From NCBI RefSeq assembly GCF_002834225.1, contig NZ_NNSR01000069.1, forward strand, positions 62,001-126,000: a stretch of DNA of 64,000 bases, in the 5' to 3' direction. This document shows positions 16,038 to 24,301 of the stretch, in pieces. Source of the stretch: Ruminococcus bromii. GTDB lineage: Bacteria > Bacillota > Clostridia > Oscillospirales > Acutalibacteraceae. Under the pieces are notes generated by a model. It saw only the letters and a program-made list of their open reading frames with translations, made no database searches and was not told the origin of the DNA. The first letter of the stretch is position 1. Each line of letters opens with the position of its first letter. The position numbers and the translations under genes are program-made.

Positions 16038-16936
16038 CAGAAGTAACCCTCCCTTTTTCTGCGTTCCATACTGCCCTGTGCCTCGTTGTCAATTACTCTG
16101 GAGGTACGCTCCGAAGAAACGGAGCTGAGGGTTTCGTCAATAATTTCATCAAGAGTTGTTGCAGTTGACTCTATGCCGCCTGTAAGAGGATAACAGCCGA
16201 GTGTTCTGAAACGAACCGATTTCAATTCGGGTATTTCGCCCTCTTTGAGCGGAAAACGATCATCATCAACCATAATAATGTTGCCGTCACGGTAAACAAC
16301 AGGTCTTTTTGCCGCAAAGTAAAGCGGAACGATGTCAATTTTTTCCCTTTGAATGTACTGCCATATGTCCTTTTCTGTCCAGTTGGAAATTGGGAACACA
16401 CGAATGCTTTCGCCCTTATTGATTTTTGTGTTGTAAAGCTTCCACATCTCGGGGCGCTGGTTCTTAGGATCCCATGCCTGTGCTTTATTTCTGAAAGAGA
16501 AAATTCTTTCCTTGGCTCTTGATTTTTCCTCATCTCGTCTGCCGCCGCCGAATGCCGCAGTAAAGCCGTATTTGTTGAGAGCCTGTTTGAGAGCCTGTGT
16601 TTTCATAATATCTGTGTAAGCCGCACCGTGATCAAACGGGTTGATGCCTTTTTTAACACCTTCTTCATTGGTGTAAACGAGCATTTCAATTCCGAGCTTT
16701 TTTGCTGTGTCATCACGGAATTTTATCATATCCTTGAACTTCCATGTTGTGTCAATGTGGAGGAATGGGAACGGCGGTTTTTCGGGATAAAACGCCTTCA
16801 TTGCAAGGTGGAGCATAACCGAGCTGTCCTTGCCTATTGAGTAGAGCATAACAGGCTTTTCGCACTCTGCCGCAACTTCTCTGATTATGTATATAGCTTC
16901 TGCTTCAAGCTCATCTAAATGTGAAAGCTGACTCAT
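16037..16936 (-). CDS. cysD: sulfate adenylyltransferase small subunit CysD
   Basis: 299 aa, full length. CysD is the PP-loop ATP pyrophosphatase subunit that adenylates sulfate to APS. The PP-loop is SIGKDSS (33-39). [19 protein letters not shown] and the [23 protein letters not shown] substrate-binding segment are typical of CysD rather than CysH. It precedes cysN with a one-base overlap and follows aprB by 41 bp. With AprAB downstream in the pathway, APS is used directly, without phosphorylation to PAPS. Confidence 0.95.
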   Translation of the reverse strand: MSQLSHLDELEAEAIYIIREVAAECEKPVMLYSIGKDSSVMLHLAMKAFYPEKPPFPFLHIDTTWKFKDMIKFRDDTAKKLGIEMLVYTNEEGVKKGINPFDHGAAYTDIMKTQALKQALNKYGFTAAFGGGRRDEEKSRAKERIFSFRNKAQAWDPKNQRPEMWKLYNTKINKGESIRVFPISNWTEKDIWQYIQREKIDIVPLYFAAKRPVVYRDGNIIMVDDDRFPLKEGEIPELKSVRFRTLGCYPLTGGIESTATTLDEIIDETLSSVSSERTSRVIDNEAQGSMERRKREGYF

Positions 16937-16977
16937 ACCTTATCTCCTTTTCACGGAAATACTTACAAAGTGTTTCC

Positions 16978-17292
16978 TTAGTATTTGTTTGATTCTTTTT
17001 GATTTATATCAATCTTAATGACCTCGCCATGCGGTTTTTCAATTAACCACGAGAGGATATCTCCGTTCTTTTCGGTGTGAACCTTACTGCCCATACCGCC
17101 GATATCGGAACCGAGGAAAAAGCTGATTGCATATGCGGGACATTCTTTTATGCAGGAGGTGCAGCCCCAACAATCCTTGGGATATTTGATGTACGCTTTG
17201 CCGTTTTCGTCAGTCTTGATAAGACTTCCGGGGCAGACATTGCGACACCTTTTGCAGCCTATGCACTTGGACTTGTCAATTACTATGCTCAT
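16978..17292 (-). CDS. aprB: adenylylsulfate reductase beta-like ferredoxin subunit AprB
   Basis: 104 aa from the ATG at 17292, which has GGGAGGTG at proper spacing; three extra codons to 17301 would start inside the ribosome site. Two 4Fe-4S motifs are present, CIGCKRCRNVCP and CWGCTSCIKECP, with the Trp-containing second motif typical of AprB. The C-terminal tail is shorter than in dissimilatory AprB. It overlaps the end of aprA by 17 bases. It should pass electrons to the AprA flavin. The donor is not evident since no QmoABC genes are present. Confidence 0.88.
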   Translation of the reverse strand: MSIVIDKSKCIGCKRCRNVCPGSLIKTDENGKAYIKYPKDCWGCTSCIKECPAYAISFFLGSDIGGMGSKVHTEKNGDILSWLIEKPHGEVIKIDINQKESNKY

Positions 17293-18958
17293 ACTTTTCA
17301 CCTCCCGTTACAAGGTCACGAATAATAATTTTTATCTCGCCGTTTTCAAGACGGGAATTAACATACTTGTTAAAGTTCCTGTCGTCCTTTTCGGGGTAGT
17401 CAAGGTTTTCGGCAAAGCTGTGCCAGCGTGTTTCCTTTCTCGCTCTGAGGTGAGCAATTACGCTTTTGCAGACCGTAAGCCTTTCTTTAAGCTCGCAGAT
17501 ATACATTAGCTCCTGAAAATCTTCTGCATAGAGGTCATCTGTGAGCGTTTCAAGCTGTCTGATTTTGCAGTCGGCAATGTCAAGCTGTTTTTTGTTGAAA
17601 CGGTAGTTTGTTTTTATACCGCCTGCGTAGCTGTCCATAACCGTCTGCATTGCCTCTTCAAGCTGTTCCGTGGTGTAGAGTGAATGGCGGTCTGTGAGAT
17701 ATTTCTCGGTTTCCCTGAGGTGATAATTTGTATCTTCATCGCTGATTTTCTCAAAGCTTTCTTTGCTGTCAATATACTTAACCGCCGAAAGCCCTGCGAT
17801 TTCACCCTCTGCAAGAGCACCCGTAACATACTTCTGCGGACAACCGCCTGCAACATCACCGCCTGCAAAAAGTCCTTCAATTGTGGTTGCACGGTCTGTG
17901 TCAACCCAGTAACCGCTTGCCGTGTGACCGCCTACGATGTACGGCTCTGTTCCCTCAATTTCAACATTCTGCCGTGAAGGATTTCTTCCGCTTTCAATCC
18001 ACTTGATTGTCTGCGAAGGTGCCATATTGAGATAGGCTTTTAAAAGTGATTCGTCCTGCTCGGTTGTGATTCCCTCTGTTCTGAGGTAGCAGGGGCCTCT
18101 GCCCTCCTGATTTTCATTTACCGTACCGTAAACTCTTTCGGAAGTTGTAAGTCCGTACTTTGTTTCATAAACCTCGCCGAGTGAATTAATCTGCTTTGCA
18201 CCTACACCCTGTGCAAGTGTTCCCGTGGGAGCGATTGTGTCCTTGCATCTGAGTGCGATAAAACGCATTTCAAAGGTTGTCATCTCTGCACCGGCTCTGA
18301 TTCCCATTGCGTAGCCTGCACCTGTATTAAAGGGCGGATACCACATCTTGTGGCGGGAAAATCCGGGGTTGTTCGGCTTGTAAAGTCCTGCCGCACCGCC
18401 TGTGGCAATTATGACAGCCTTTGCTTCGATTGTGTAGAAAATTCCGCTTTCAATGCCGAATCCGAATGCACCGTTGATTTTGTTGTCCTTTACCGAGTAA
18501 TCAAAAATATTAACACGGTTGAGAACCGTTACATTCTTTGCCTTTTCGACTGCGTCCGCAAGAATCGGCTTTATGTTTTCACCGTTGATTTTAAGGTTTC
18601 GGTTGCCTCGTGTAACATACTTTCCGTTCTCGTCCTTTAAAATTACAAGACCGAGTTTTTCAAGCCTGTCGGTTACTTCGTTGAGCTTTTCGGACATGGT
18701 AAGGAGCAAATCCTCTCTGACAATCCCGTCAGCGTCCTTTTTAGCGTAGTCAACATAGTCCTGCGGTTTTCTGCCCTCAACAATGTATGCGTTAAGAGCG
18801 TTTACACCTGCGGCAAGACAACCGCTTCTTTTGATGTGTGCTTTTTCACAGATAAGAACCTTTTTGTCCGAATTTTCGGAAATGGTCAGAGCCGCATAAC
18901 AGCCTGCCGTTCCGCCACCTATAATGAGGACATCGGTGCTTATTTTTTCTGTTTTCAT
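17276..18958 (-). CDS. aprA: adenylylsulfate reductase alpha-like flavoprotein AprA
   Basis: 560 aa, in the fumarate-reductase/AprA flavoprotein family. The FAD dinucleotide fold is VLIIGGGTAGCYAAL near residue 10; a second FAD contact is AKAVIIATGGAAGLYKPN. The APS site region (FNTGAGYAMGIRAGAEMTTFEMRFIALRCKD) and the C-terminal GLFAGGDVAGGCPQKYVTGALAEGEIAG are AprA-like. It reduces APS to sulfite and AMP together with AprB. Such AprAB pairs occur in clostridia that assimilate sulfate without CysH. The context here (cysDN, metY, sulfite reductase) supports an assimilatory role. Alternative: a related succinate dehydrogenase-type flavoprotein, less likely given aprB and cysDN. Confidence 0.88.
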   Translation of the reverse strand: MKTEKISTDVLIIGGGTAGCYAALTISENSDKKVLICEKAHIKRSGCLAAGVNALNAYIVEGRKPQDYVDYAKKDADGIVREDLLLTMSEKLNEVTDRLEKLGLVILKDENGKYVTRGNRNLKINGENIKPILADAVEKAKNVTVLNRVNIFDYSVKDNKINGAFGFGIESGIFYTIEAKAVIIATGGAAGLYKPNNPGFSRHKMWYPPFNTGAGYAMGIRAGAEMTTFEMRFIALRCKDTIAPTGTLAQGVGAKQINSLGEVYETKYGLTTSERVYGTVNENQEGRGPCYLRTEGITTEQDESLLKAYLNMAPSQTIKWIESGRNPSRQNVEIEGTEPYIVGGHTASGYWVDTDRATTIEGLFAGGDVAGGCPQKYVTGALAEGEIAGLSAVKYIDSKESFEKISDEDTNYHLRETEKYLTDRHSLYTTEQLEEAMQTVMDSYAGGIKTNYRFNKKQLDIADCKIRQLETLTDDLYAEDFQELMYICELKERLTVCKSVIAHLRARKETRWHSFAENLDYPEKDDRNFNKYVNSRLENGEIKIIIRDLVTGGEKYEHSN

Positions 18959-18978
18959 AGGATTTCACTCCCTTGCCG

Positions 18979-19890
18979 TTATTGTTTTTCGTCAAGATAT
19001 TTTTCTGCCGAAATCACACAGTTTGCACCGTCCGACACGGCTGTAACGACCTGACGAAGTGCTTTTGTTCTGATGTCACCGCCTGCAAAAATACCGTCTG
19101 CGGAGGTTTTTCCGCTTTCATCGGCAATAATGTAACCGTCCTTGTCGGTTTTGACAAGATTTGCAAGAGGTTTTGTATCGGGAACACTTCCGACTGCAAC
19201 GAAAACACCGTTGCAATCAAGCTGTTTTTCTTCTCCGTTTTGTAAAAGCGTGACCGAAGTCACCTTTGTATCTCCGTTAATTTCAGATACCGTTGCATTT
19301 GTAAGAGCTTCAATATTTTCCGTGGCAAACACCCTGTTCTGCAAGGCTCTGCCTGCTCTGAAGGAATCCCTTCTGTGAACGAGATAAACCTTTTTGCAGA
19401 ATCTTGAAAGCAGAAGTGCTTCACCCAAAGCAGTGTCACCGCCGCCTGTTACCACGGTAATTTTATCCTTATAGAAAGCCGCATCACACACCGCACAATA
19501 AGAAACTCCGTTACCCGAAAATTCCTTTTCGCCTTTCACACCAAGCTTTCTGCGCTGTGTTCCTGCCGCATAGATTACGGTTTTTGTTTCAAGACTTTCA
19601 CCGCCGTCAATGTTTACGGAGAAGTTACCGTTAACTCTTTCAACCTCGGTAACCTCTCCCTCAACAAATTCAGCACCGAGTTTTTCGGCGTGAGTTCTGA
19701 ACTTTTCTCCGAGGTCAAAGCCTGTTTCACCGTAAAGCCCGGGGTAATTATCTACTCTCTCGCTCTCGGCAATCTGTCCCGTCCCCATAAATTCTTTTTC
19801 AACCACAACCGCTTTAAGGTTTTCACGCTGTGCATAAATTGCAGCTGAAAGTCCTGCGGGACCGCTGCCGATAATCACGATGTCGTACAC
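18979..19890 (-). CDS. trxB: thioredoxin reductase-like flavoprotein
   Basis: 303 aa. FAD motif GSGPAGLSAAIYA (8-20), redox pair CAVC (132-135), NADPH motif GGGDTALGEA, and the C-terminal FAD contact GIFAGGDIRTKALRQ are all in place for a low-molecular-weight thioredoxin reductase. It sits inside the sulfur operon, 12 bp after the JAMM protease gene, with a thioredoxin gene four genes upstream. The pair probably supplies reducing power for sulfur transfer, carrier reduction or AprAB. Ferredoxin-dependent relatives exist, but the NADPH loop here looks intact. Confidence 0.9.
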   Translation of the reverse strand: MYDIVIIGSGPAGLSAAIYAQRENLKAVVVEKEFMGTGQIAESERVDNYPGLYGETGFDLGEKFRTHAEKLGAEFVEGEVTEVERVNGNFSVNIDGGESLETKTVIYAAGTQRRKLGVKGEKEFSGNGVSYCAVCDAAFYKDKITVVTGGGDTALGEALLLSRFCKKVYLVHRRDSFRAGRALQNRVFATENIEALTNATVSEINGDTKVTSVTLLQNGEEKQLDCNGVFVAVGSVPDTKPLANLVKTDKDGYIIADESGKTSADGIFAGGDIRTKALRQVVTAVSDGANCVISAEKYLDEKQ

Positions 19891-19902
19891 AATCTCCCTC
19901 CT

Positions 19903-20313
19903 TTACTTTATAACAAGCTCTTCCTTTTCTGCTGTATCTCCCGTAATTTTGAATGAATTGAGAACGGGGTTTTCTCTGTCCATAAGCGAAAGAATCATAT
20001 AGCTTGCCTTGCTGTCAAAGGCAAGTCTTTTGTCCTCTTCAGACGGTCTTGACGGCGATTCGGGATGTGAATGCCAGTTGCCGAGAGGAACAAATCCGTT
20101 CTTTCTCATATCTTTGATTGCCTCAAGCTGTTCCTTTGGATCAAGCGAAAAATGTTCGTTTGAGTGGTCGATATTTGTAAGGAGATAAACCCTTTTAATC
20201 TCCTTGTCACCGCCCTCAACCGTTCCTGCAATAAGACCGCAAGCCTCATCGGGAAGCTCCTTTACAGCGTGAGCAAGTATTTTTTCAAAGTCGCTTTTTG
20301 TAAGTTTTATCAT
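19903..20313 (-). CDS. JAMM metalloprotease for sulfur-carrier maturation (HcyD/Mec-like)
   Basis: 136 aa Mov34/MPN domain. The JAMM zinc site is complete: E23, H81-S-H83-P, S91 and D94 in GNWHSHPESPSRPSEEDKR. Bacterial members next to ThiS-like carriers trim the carrier C-terminus or release an amino acid from it (QbsD, Mec+, HcyD). The carrier here ends GGGQ, so at least the Gln must be removed before activation, which gives this protease a clear substrate. The start overlaps the activator stop codon (ATGA-type). Confidence 0.88.
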   Translation of the reverse strand: MIKLTKSDFEKILAHAVKELPDEACGLIAGTVEGGDKEIKRVYLLTNIDHSNEHFSLDPKEQLEAIKDMRKNGFVPLGNWHSHPESPSRPSEEDKRLAFDSKASYMILSLMDRENPVLNSFKITGDTAEKEELVIK

Positions 20314-21122
20314 AAATGAACACCGTCACATTCTGCCTGTTCGTAGTCGATAAGCTCTGTGATTGTCGGATGGTCACCGCAGACTGCGCAATTGTGTGTG
20401 TCACTCGGAAGTTTTACCTTGCGAAATTCCATTTTGAGTGCGTCATGTGTAAGAAGATAGCCCGTGAGCAACTCGCCCTGACCGATGATGTACTTGATTG
20501 CTTCCATTGCCTGTAGACTGCCGATTACACCGCCCATTGCACCGATAACACCTGCCTGCTTACAGGTTGGAACTGCGTCCTTTGGCGGAGGGTTCTTGAA
20601 TACACAACGGTAACAAGGGCCTTCACCCGGCACATAGGTCATAAGCTGACCTTTAAATCTGATAATTCCGGCGTGTGAGAAAGGCTTTTTAGCCATTACA
20701 CAGGCATCGTTGATAAGGAACTTTGCCGGAAAGTTATCCGTACCGTCAATGATGAAGTCATACTTCTTTACAAGGTCAAGAATGTTTTCGCTTGTAACAA
20801 ATGTGTGGTATGTCTTTACGGTAACATCGGGGTTGATAGCCTCCATTGTTTCCTTTGCCGACTCAACCTTAGGCTTGCCGATATCCTGTGTTGAGTGGAT
20901 AATCTGTCTTTGAAGATTTGAGAGATCCACCTCGTCTGCATCTGCAATTCCGATTGTACCTACACCTGCGGCGGCAAGATACATTGCGGCAGGAGCGCCG
21001 AGTCCGCCTGCACCGATAATGAGAACCTTTGCATTAAGGAGCTTTTTCTGTCCCTTTGCGCCGACCTCTTTAAGAATAATGTGTCTTGAATATCTTTCAA
21101 GCTGTTCGTTTGAAAATGCCAT
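20310..21122 (-). CDS. E1-like sulfur carrier adenylyltransferase (HcyF/MoeB/ThiF family)
   Basis: 270 aa. Rossmann ATP site GAGGLGAP (37-44) with D61 and the SNLQRQ arginine finger region (68-73). Structural zinc cysteines are CYRC (170-173) and CAVC (245-248). C187 in the PTCKQAGV crossover loop matches the reactive Cys of ThiF/MoeB. It adenylates the C-terminal Gly of the carrier encoded directly upstream (one-base overlap) so that sulfide or a persulfide can make a thiocarboxylate. No thi or moa genes are near, and metY, the carrier and the protease are, so a homocysteine route is favoured over thiamine or molybdopterin. Confidence 0.88.
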   Translation of the reverse strand: MAFSNEQLERYSRHIILKEVGAKGQKKLLNAKVLIIGAGGLGAPAAMYLAAAGVGTIGIADADEVDLSNLQRQIIHSTQDIGKPKVESAKETMEAINPDVTVKTYHTFVTSENILDLVKKYDFIIDGTDNFPAKFLINDACVMAKKPFSHAGIIRFKGQLMTYVPGEGPCYRCVFKNPPPKDAVPTCKQAGVIGAMGGVIGSLQAMEAIKYIIGQGELLTGYLLTHDALKMEFRKVKLPSDTHNCAVCGDHPTITELIDYEQAECDGVHL

Positions 21123-21328
21123 TACTGACCGCCTCCCATAAAGTAAAGGAACTCTACAACATCGCCGTCCTTTAAGGTTGTTTCTTCAAATGTACCGCTC
21201 TTAACAAATTCGTCATTGATTGTAACGGTTACATACTCGGGTGTTTCAACATTCTCGTCAATAATGAGCTGTGCTACCGTAAGATTGTCTGCAACTTCCT
21301 TTTTGTTTCCTGCAACTGTGATTGTCAT
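21122..21328 (-). CDS. ThiS/MoaD-like sulfur carrier protein with C-terminal Gln cap (HcyS-like)
   Basis: 68 aa beta-grasp protein (MTITVAGNKKEVADNLTVAQLI ... LKDGDVVEFLYFMGGGQ in separate parts). Normal carriers end in GlyGly; this one has Gly65-Gly66-Gly67-Gln68, so the reactive end is capped. The adjacent JAMM protease would uncover it. This matches the Wolinella HcyS and Pseudomonas QbsE logic, where extra C-terminal residues are removed before adenylation. Its thiocarboxylate would be the sulfur donor to MetY, encoded by the first gene of the operon. Confidence 0.9.
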   Translation of the reverse strand: MTITVAGNKKEVADNLTVAQLIIDENVETPEYVTVTINDEFVKSGTFEETTLKDGDVVEFLYFMGGGQ

Positions 21329-21333
21329 AACGA

Positions 21334-21657
21334 TTACTCCTTAATAAGTTTTTCTGTCACTTCGATTATTTCTGATTTTTTGACCGCACCTCTGAGCCTT
21401 TCTTTCTCTTCACCGTTTTTGAAAAAAACGAGTGTGGGTGCCGCCTGTACTTCATATTCCGATGCAAGCTCGGAATCAAAATTAACATTTATCTTTGCAA
21501 TTTTCAGCTTGCCCTCATACTCTTTTTCAAGCTCAAAGAGTACGGGTGAAAGTCTTTTGCAAGGGATACAGCTGTCGGAATAAAAATCCGCAAGCACGAG
21601 TGTATCGGCTGAAAGAACTTCGCTATGAAAATTGTCTTTGCTTACTCTCTGCGGCAT
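21334..21657 (-). CDS. thioredoxin-like protein with CIPC active site
   Basis: 107 aa thioredoxin fold: VLADFYSDSCIPCKRLSPVLFELEKEY with active site C30-I-P-C33 in place of CGPC, cis-Pro in AAPTLVFFKNG. No export signal, so cytoplasmic. The Ile in the active site would shift redox potential, and this variant is seen in clostridial thioredoxins with dedicated partners. It is one base from the TusA-like gene and six bases before the carrier gene. The thioredoxin reductase in the same operon is the likely partner. Confidence 0.88.
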   Translation of the reverse strand: MPQRVSKDNFHSEVLSADTLVLADFYSDSCIPCKRLSPVLFELEKEYEGKLKIAKINVNFDSELASEYEVQAAPTLVFFKNGEEKERLRGAVKKSEIIEVTEKLIKE

Positions 21658-21903
21658 TTAATCACCAACCTTTTCAACAATCAGGTCATATGTGCCGTCC
21701 TCGTTGTCAATGAGCTTGAGAATTTTGTGTCCCTCTTCCTTGATACTTCTCGGAACATTCTGAACAGGCTCGCCGTTATTCATTTTTATTGAAAGAATCT
21801 GACCTTCGTCAAGTTCTTCAAGGGCAACCTTTGCCTTTACAAAAGTTGTCGGGCATACCACATCGGTAATATCTACTGTATCGTCAATTACAAAATCAGC
21901 CAT
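21658..21903 (-). CDS. TusA-like sulfurtransferase protein
   Basis: 81 aa from the ATG at 21903; a longer frame upstream belongs to the overlapping sulfite reductase. The TusA signature is ITDVVCPTTFVKAKVALEEL with the reactive Cys at 17 followed by Pro, and the usual two-layer alpha/beta pattern. TusA proteins hand sulfur between proteins as a persulfide. In this operon it could deliver sulfide sulfur to the E1-like activator or the carrier. Its start overlaps the reductase stop by eight bases. Confidence 0.85.
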   Translation of the reverse strand: MADFVIDDTVDITDVVCPTTFVKAKVALEELDEGQILSIKMNNGEPVQNVPRSIKEEGHKILKLIDNEDGTYDLIVEKVGD

Positions 21904-22756
21904 TGTAAACCTCCAAAATTCTCTGTTCAAATTTTTCTCTGCCCACTCTGTCGATTGTAAACTTAAAGCGTTCGCTCGGCTTTGCGTTTTCTGCAAAGAA
22001 GTTAAGAGCGGCATCACAGATTTCCATAAGTTTTTCTTTATTTTCAATAAACGGAATAATTGTTTCGCCCTTGTTGATTGAGTTGCCGAAAAGTCCGCCG
22101 AATGAAACAATGTAACCGTGAATTGTGTCCCACGCATCTGTCGGGCAAGCCTTGAAGCATCTGCCGCAGTAGTTACACTTTGAATTGTCAACGGAAATTT
22201 TCCCGTCCTCAAGAGTGATTGCACCCTGACGGCAGGCCTTTACACAGACTCCGCAGCCGATACAAGCGTCCTCTTTCCATGAAACCTTGATTCCGCCCTT
22301 GATACCGACATCGTTTTCCTCGGCTTTAAGGCAGTTGTTCTGACAGCCTGTTATGCCGAACTTGAACTTGTGCGGAAGTTCCTTTGCAAAATATCTGTCG
22401 TCAAGCTCCTTTGCAAGAGCGTATGTATCAATACAACCACTTGGACAGATTGCCTCACCCTGACAGGCTGTAATTGTTCTTACTCTCGGACCGCAAACGC
22501 CCGGCTCAACATCGCCCTCGGCAAGCGCGTCCTTAACTGCCTCAACATCATCAAGCTTTACAAAAGGAATTTCAACACTTTGTCTTGATGTGAGGTGAAC
22601 ATAACCGTCACCGTAGTTTTCCGAAACCTCGGCAATTTTCGCAAGCTGTTTAGCTGTAAGGTTGCCGCCTACAACTCTGAGCCTGAGTGAAAAATTATTT
22701 TTCTGTTTTTGACGCATAAAGCCGCCCTTTTTAAGCGTAGCATAATCAACTGCCAT
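21896..22756 (-). CDS. small siroheme/4Fe-4S sulfite reductase with ferredoxin domain
   Basis: 286 aa. It carries one nitrite/sulfite reductase module and an inserted ferredoxin. The siroheme-[4Fe-4S] ligands are C98-x5-C104 (ACQGEAIC) and C138-x3-C142 (GCQNNC). Two extra 4Fe-4S motifs follow, CIGCGVCVKAC (165-175) and CNYCGRCFKAC (194-204). The plan matches AsrC/Fsr-like and small dissimilatory-type reductases rather than NADPH CysI (about 570 aa). It should reduce sulfite from AprAB to sulfide with ferredoxin-type electrons. Siroheme for it is made by the operon at 24.8-31.1 kb. No asrAB or dsrAB genes are present. Confidence 0.9.
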   Translation of the reverse strand: MAVDYATLKKGGFMRQKQKNNFSLRLRVVGGNLTAKQLAKIAEVSENYGDGYVHLTSRQSVEIPFVKLDDVEAVKDALAEGDVEPGVCGPRVRTITACQGEAICPSGCIDTYALAKELDDRYFAKELPHKFKFGITGCQNNCLKAEENDVGIKGGIKVSWKEDACIGCGVCVKACRQGAITLEDGKISVDNSKCNYCGRCFKACPTDAWDTIHGYIVSFGGLFGNSINKGETIIPFIENKEKLMEICDAALNFFAENAKPSERFKFTIDRVGREKFEQRILEVYNG

Positions 22757-22761
22757 TTCTC

Positions 22762-24009
22762 TTACTCCTCCGATTCATTCACATTTATACTGTCTACAGC
22801 CTGTTTGAAGTCAGACTTTAAATCCTCAATATCCTCAATGCCGACGCTGATTCTTATTGTATCATCAAACACGCCTGCGTTTCTTTTTTGTTCTTCTGTT
22901 CCGTGAGCGTAAATTGTGCTTGACGGATGAATTACAAGTGTTCTTGTGTCGCCTATATTTGTTGCATTTGTTGCATACTTCAAATTGTTGATAAGCTTAA
23001 ACGCTCTTTCTTTACTTCCTGCCCTGATTGTGAGGATTGCACCGCCTTTTCCCTTCAACAGCTTTTGACAAAGGCTGTAATATGGAGAAGCTTCAAGAGC
23101 GGGATAGTTGACTTCGATTCCGTCCTGTGTTTCAAAGAACTTTGCAAGCTCAAGAGCGTTGTAACAAAGACGCTCCATACGAAGTCCGAGTGTTTCAAGT
23201 CCGACAGAGTTCATAAAAGCATTAAACGGTGCAAGGCAACAGCCTATGTTTCGCCAGATACCGTTTCTCAGCTTTGCAACATATGCAAGCCGACCGAATT
23301 TTTTGTACTCTGCAAGACCTTTGTATCTTTCCGTATTCCATTCAAAATTGCCGCTGTCAACGATTATTCCGCTGATTGAATTTCCGCCGCCGTTAATGTA
23401 CTTTGACGAGGAATGAACAACGATGTCCGCACCGTGTTCAAACGGCTGAATAAGATACGGAGTTGCCGTTGTGCTGTCGATAATGAGCGGAACACCGTGT
23501 GAATGAACAAGCTCTGATACAGCGTCAAGATCGGCAATTTCAAGTCCGGGATTGCCGATAAGCTCGGCAAAGACTGCTTTTGTTTTTTCGTTTATGAGCG
23601 GTTCAATCTCTTCGGCTGTCACCTTGTTGACATATCGTGTAACAATTCCGAAAGGCTCAAGATCTCCAAACAAATCAATTGTTCCGCCAAAAAGACCTGT
23701 GCTTGCGATTACTTCGTCACCTGATTCAAGAATGTTCAGGAGTGCCATCGTAACGGCTGCCATACCTGACGAACACGCAACCGCACCGACACCGTTTTCA
23801 ATGGAAGCAATTCTGTTCTCAAAAGATGTTACCGTGGGATTGCCTATTCGAGAGTAGGCGTAGCCGGGAGCTCTGTTATTGAACACCTTTTCAAGCTGTT
23901 CGGCAGAGCTGTGCGAAAATGCACTGACCTGATAAATGGGAGTTAAGGTTGAGCCAAAAACCTTTTCACCGTTAAACCCCTTGTGAAGTAATGCGGTGTT
24001 AAACTCCAT
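22762..24009 (-). CDS. metY: O-acetylhomoserine sulfhydrylase MetY
   Basis: 415 aa PLP enzyme of the Cys/Met metabolism family. K203 in DIVVHSSSKYINGGG is the PLP lysine; YSRIGNPTV and the SSGMAAV phosphate-binding segment are typical. The sequence is MetY-like (O-acetylhomoserine plus sulfide giving homocysteine) rather than cystathionine gamma-synthase. It is the first gene of the sulfur operon, and the sulfite reductase gene follows after five bases. In Wolinella a MetY takes sulfur from the carrier thiocarboxylate instead of free sulfide; the gene order here points the same way. Confidence 0.92.
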   Translation of the reverse strand: MEFNTALLHKGFNGEKVFGSTLTPIYQVSAFSHSSAEQLEKVFNNRAPGYAYSRIGNPTVTSFENRIASIENGVGAVACSSGMAAVTMALLNILESGDEVIASTGLFGGTIDLFGDLEPFGIVTRYVNKVTAEEIEPLINEKTKAVFAELIGNPGLEIADLDAVSELVHSHGVPLIIDSTTATPYLIQPFEHGADIVVHSSSKYINGGGNSISGIIVDSGNFEWNTERYKGLAEYKKFGRLAYVAKLRNGIWRNIGCCLAPFNAFMNSVGLETLGLRMERLCYNALELAKFFETQDGIEVNYPALEASPYYSLCQKLLKGKGGAILTIRAGSKERAFKLINNLKYATNATNIGDTRTLVIHPSSTIYAHGTEEQKRNAGVFDDTIRISVGIEDIEDLKSDFKQAVDSINVNESEE

Positions 24010-24100
24010 AATATCACCAACCCCTTAATTTCATACAACCAACCCTTTTGTGTAAGACCGTCGTAAGAATTTGTCTGACGGCTTCGATTGATATAGGTAG

Positions 24101-24129
24101 ATTATACTCCATTAATCATAGTATTTCAA
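24101..24129 (-). promoter_or_regulatory. promoter of sulfur assimilation operon
   Basis: Minus strand TTGAAA (24129-24124), 17-bp spacer, TATAAT (24106-24101). The operator at 24117-24136 covers the -35 box, which fits repression. Confidence 0.7.
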
Positions 24130-24136
24130 TAGGTTT
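24117..24136 (-). promoter_or_regulatory. sulfur-regulon operator, metY promoter
   Basis: AAACCTATTGAAATACTATG on the minus strand. It shares the CCTA-N9-TATG frame with three other sites at 24204, 31260 and 36347. Probable site of the adjacent Rrf2 regulator. Confidence 0.6.
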
Positions 24137-24203
24137 AATAAGATTTTACCTCTTGCACAATTTTTCTTTAAAATTTGCCGTAATTCCATTATTTCCTACA
24201 ATA

Positions 24204-24223
24204 CATATTTGTTTAGTAGGTAT
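24204..24223 (-). promoter_or_regulatory. sulfur-regulon operator, Rrf2 promoter side
   Basis: ATACCTACTAAACAAATATG on the minus strand, same core and spacing. It abuts a possible TTGATT (24223-24228) / TACCAT (24246-24251) promoter of the regulator gene, suggesting autoregulation. Confidence 0.55.
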
Positions 24224-24301
24224 TGATTTTTAAATTAAAAACTGTTACCATTATTATATACTCTTTCAGCAAACAAAACGCACGGAAAGGAGATGCTAAA
24301 A

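Noticed and set aside
20310-21328. Thiamine or molybdopterin sulfur transfer (ThiS/ThiF or MoaD/MoeB)
   Set aside because: No thi, moa or moe genes nearby; JAMM protease, Gln-capped carrier and metY point to homocysteine synthesis.
16037-22756. Dissimilatory sulfate reduction locus
   Set aside because: No dsrAB, qmo or dsrMKJOP; the setting with metY, cysDN and a sulfate importer is assimilatory.
24293-24301. ATG start of the Rrf2 gene
   Set aside because: It touches the AAAGGAG ribosome site; TTG at 24302 has correct spacing and gives the normal Rrf2 N-terminus.
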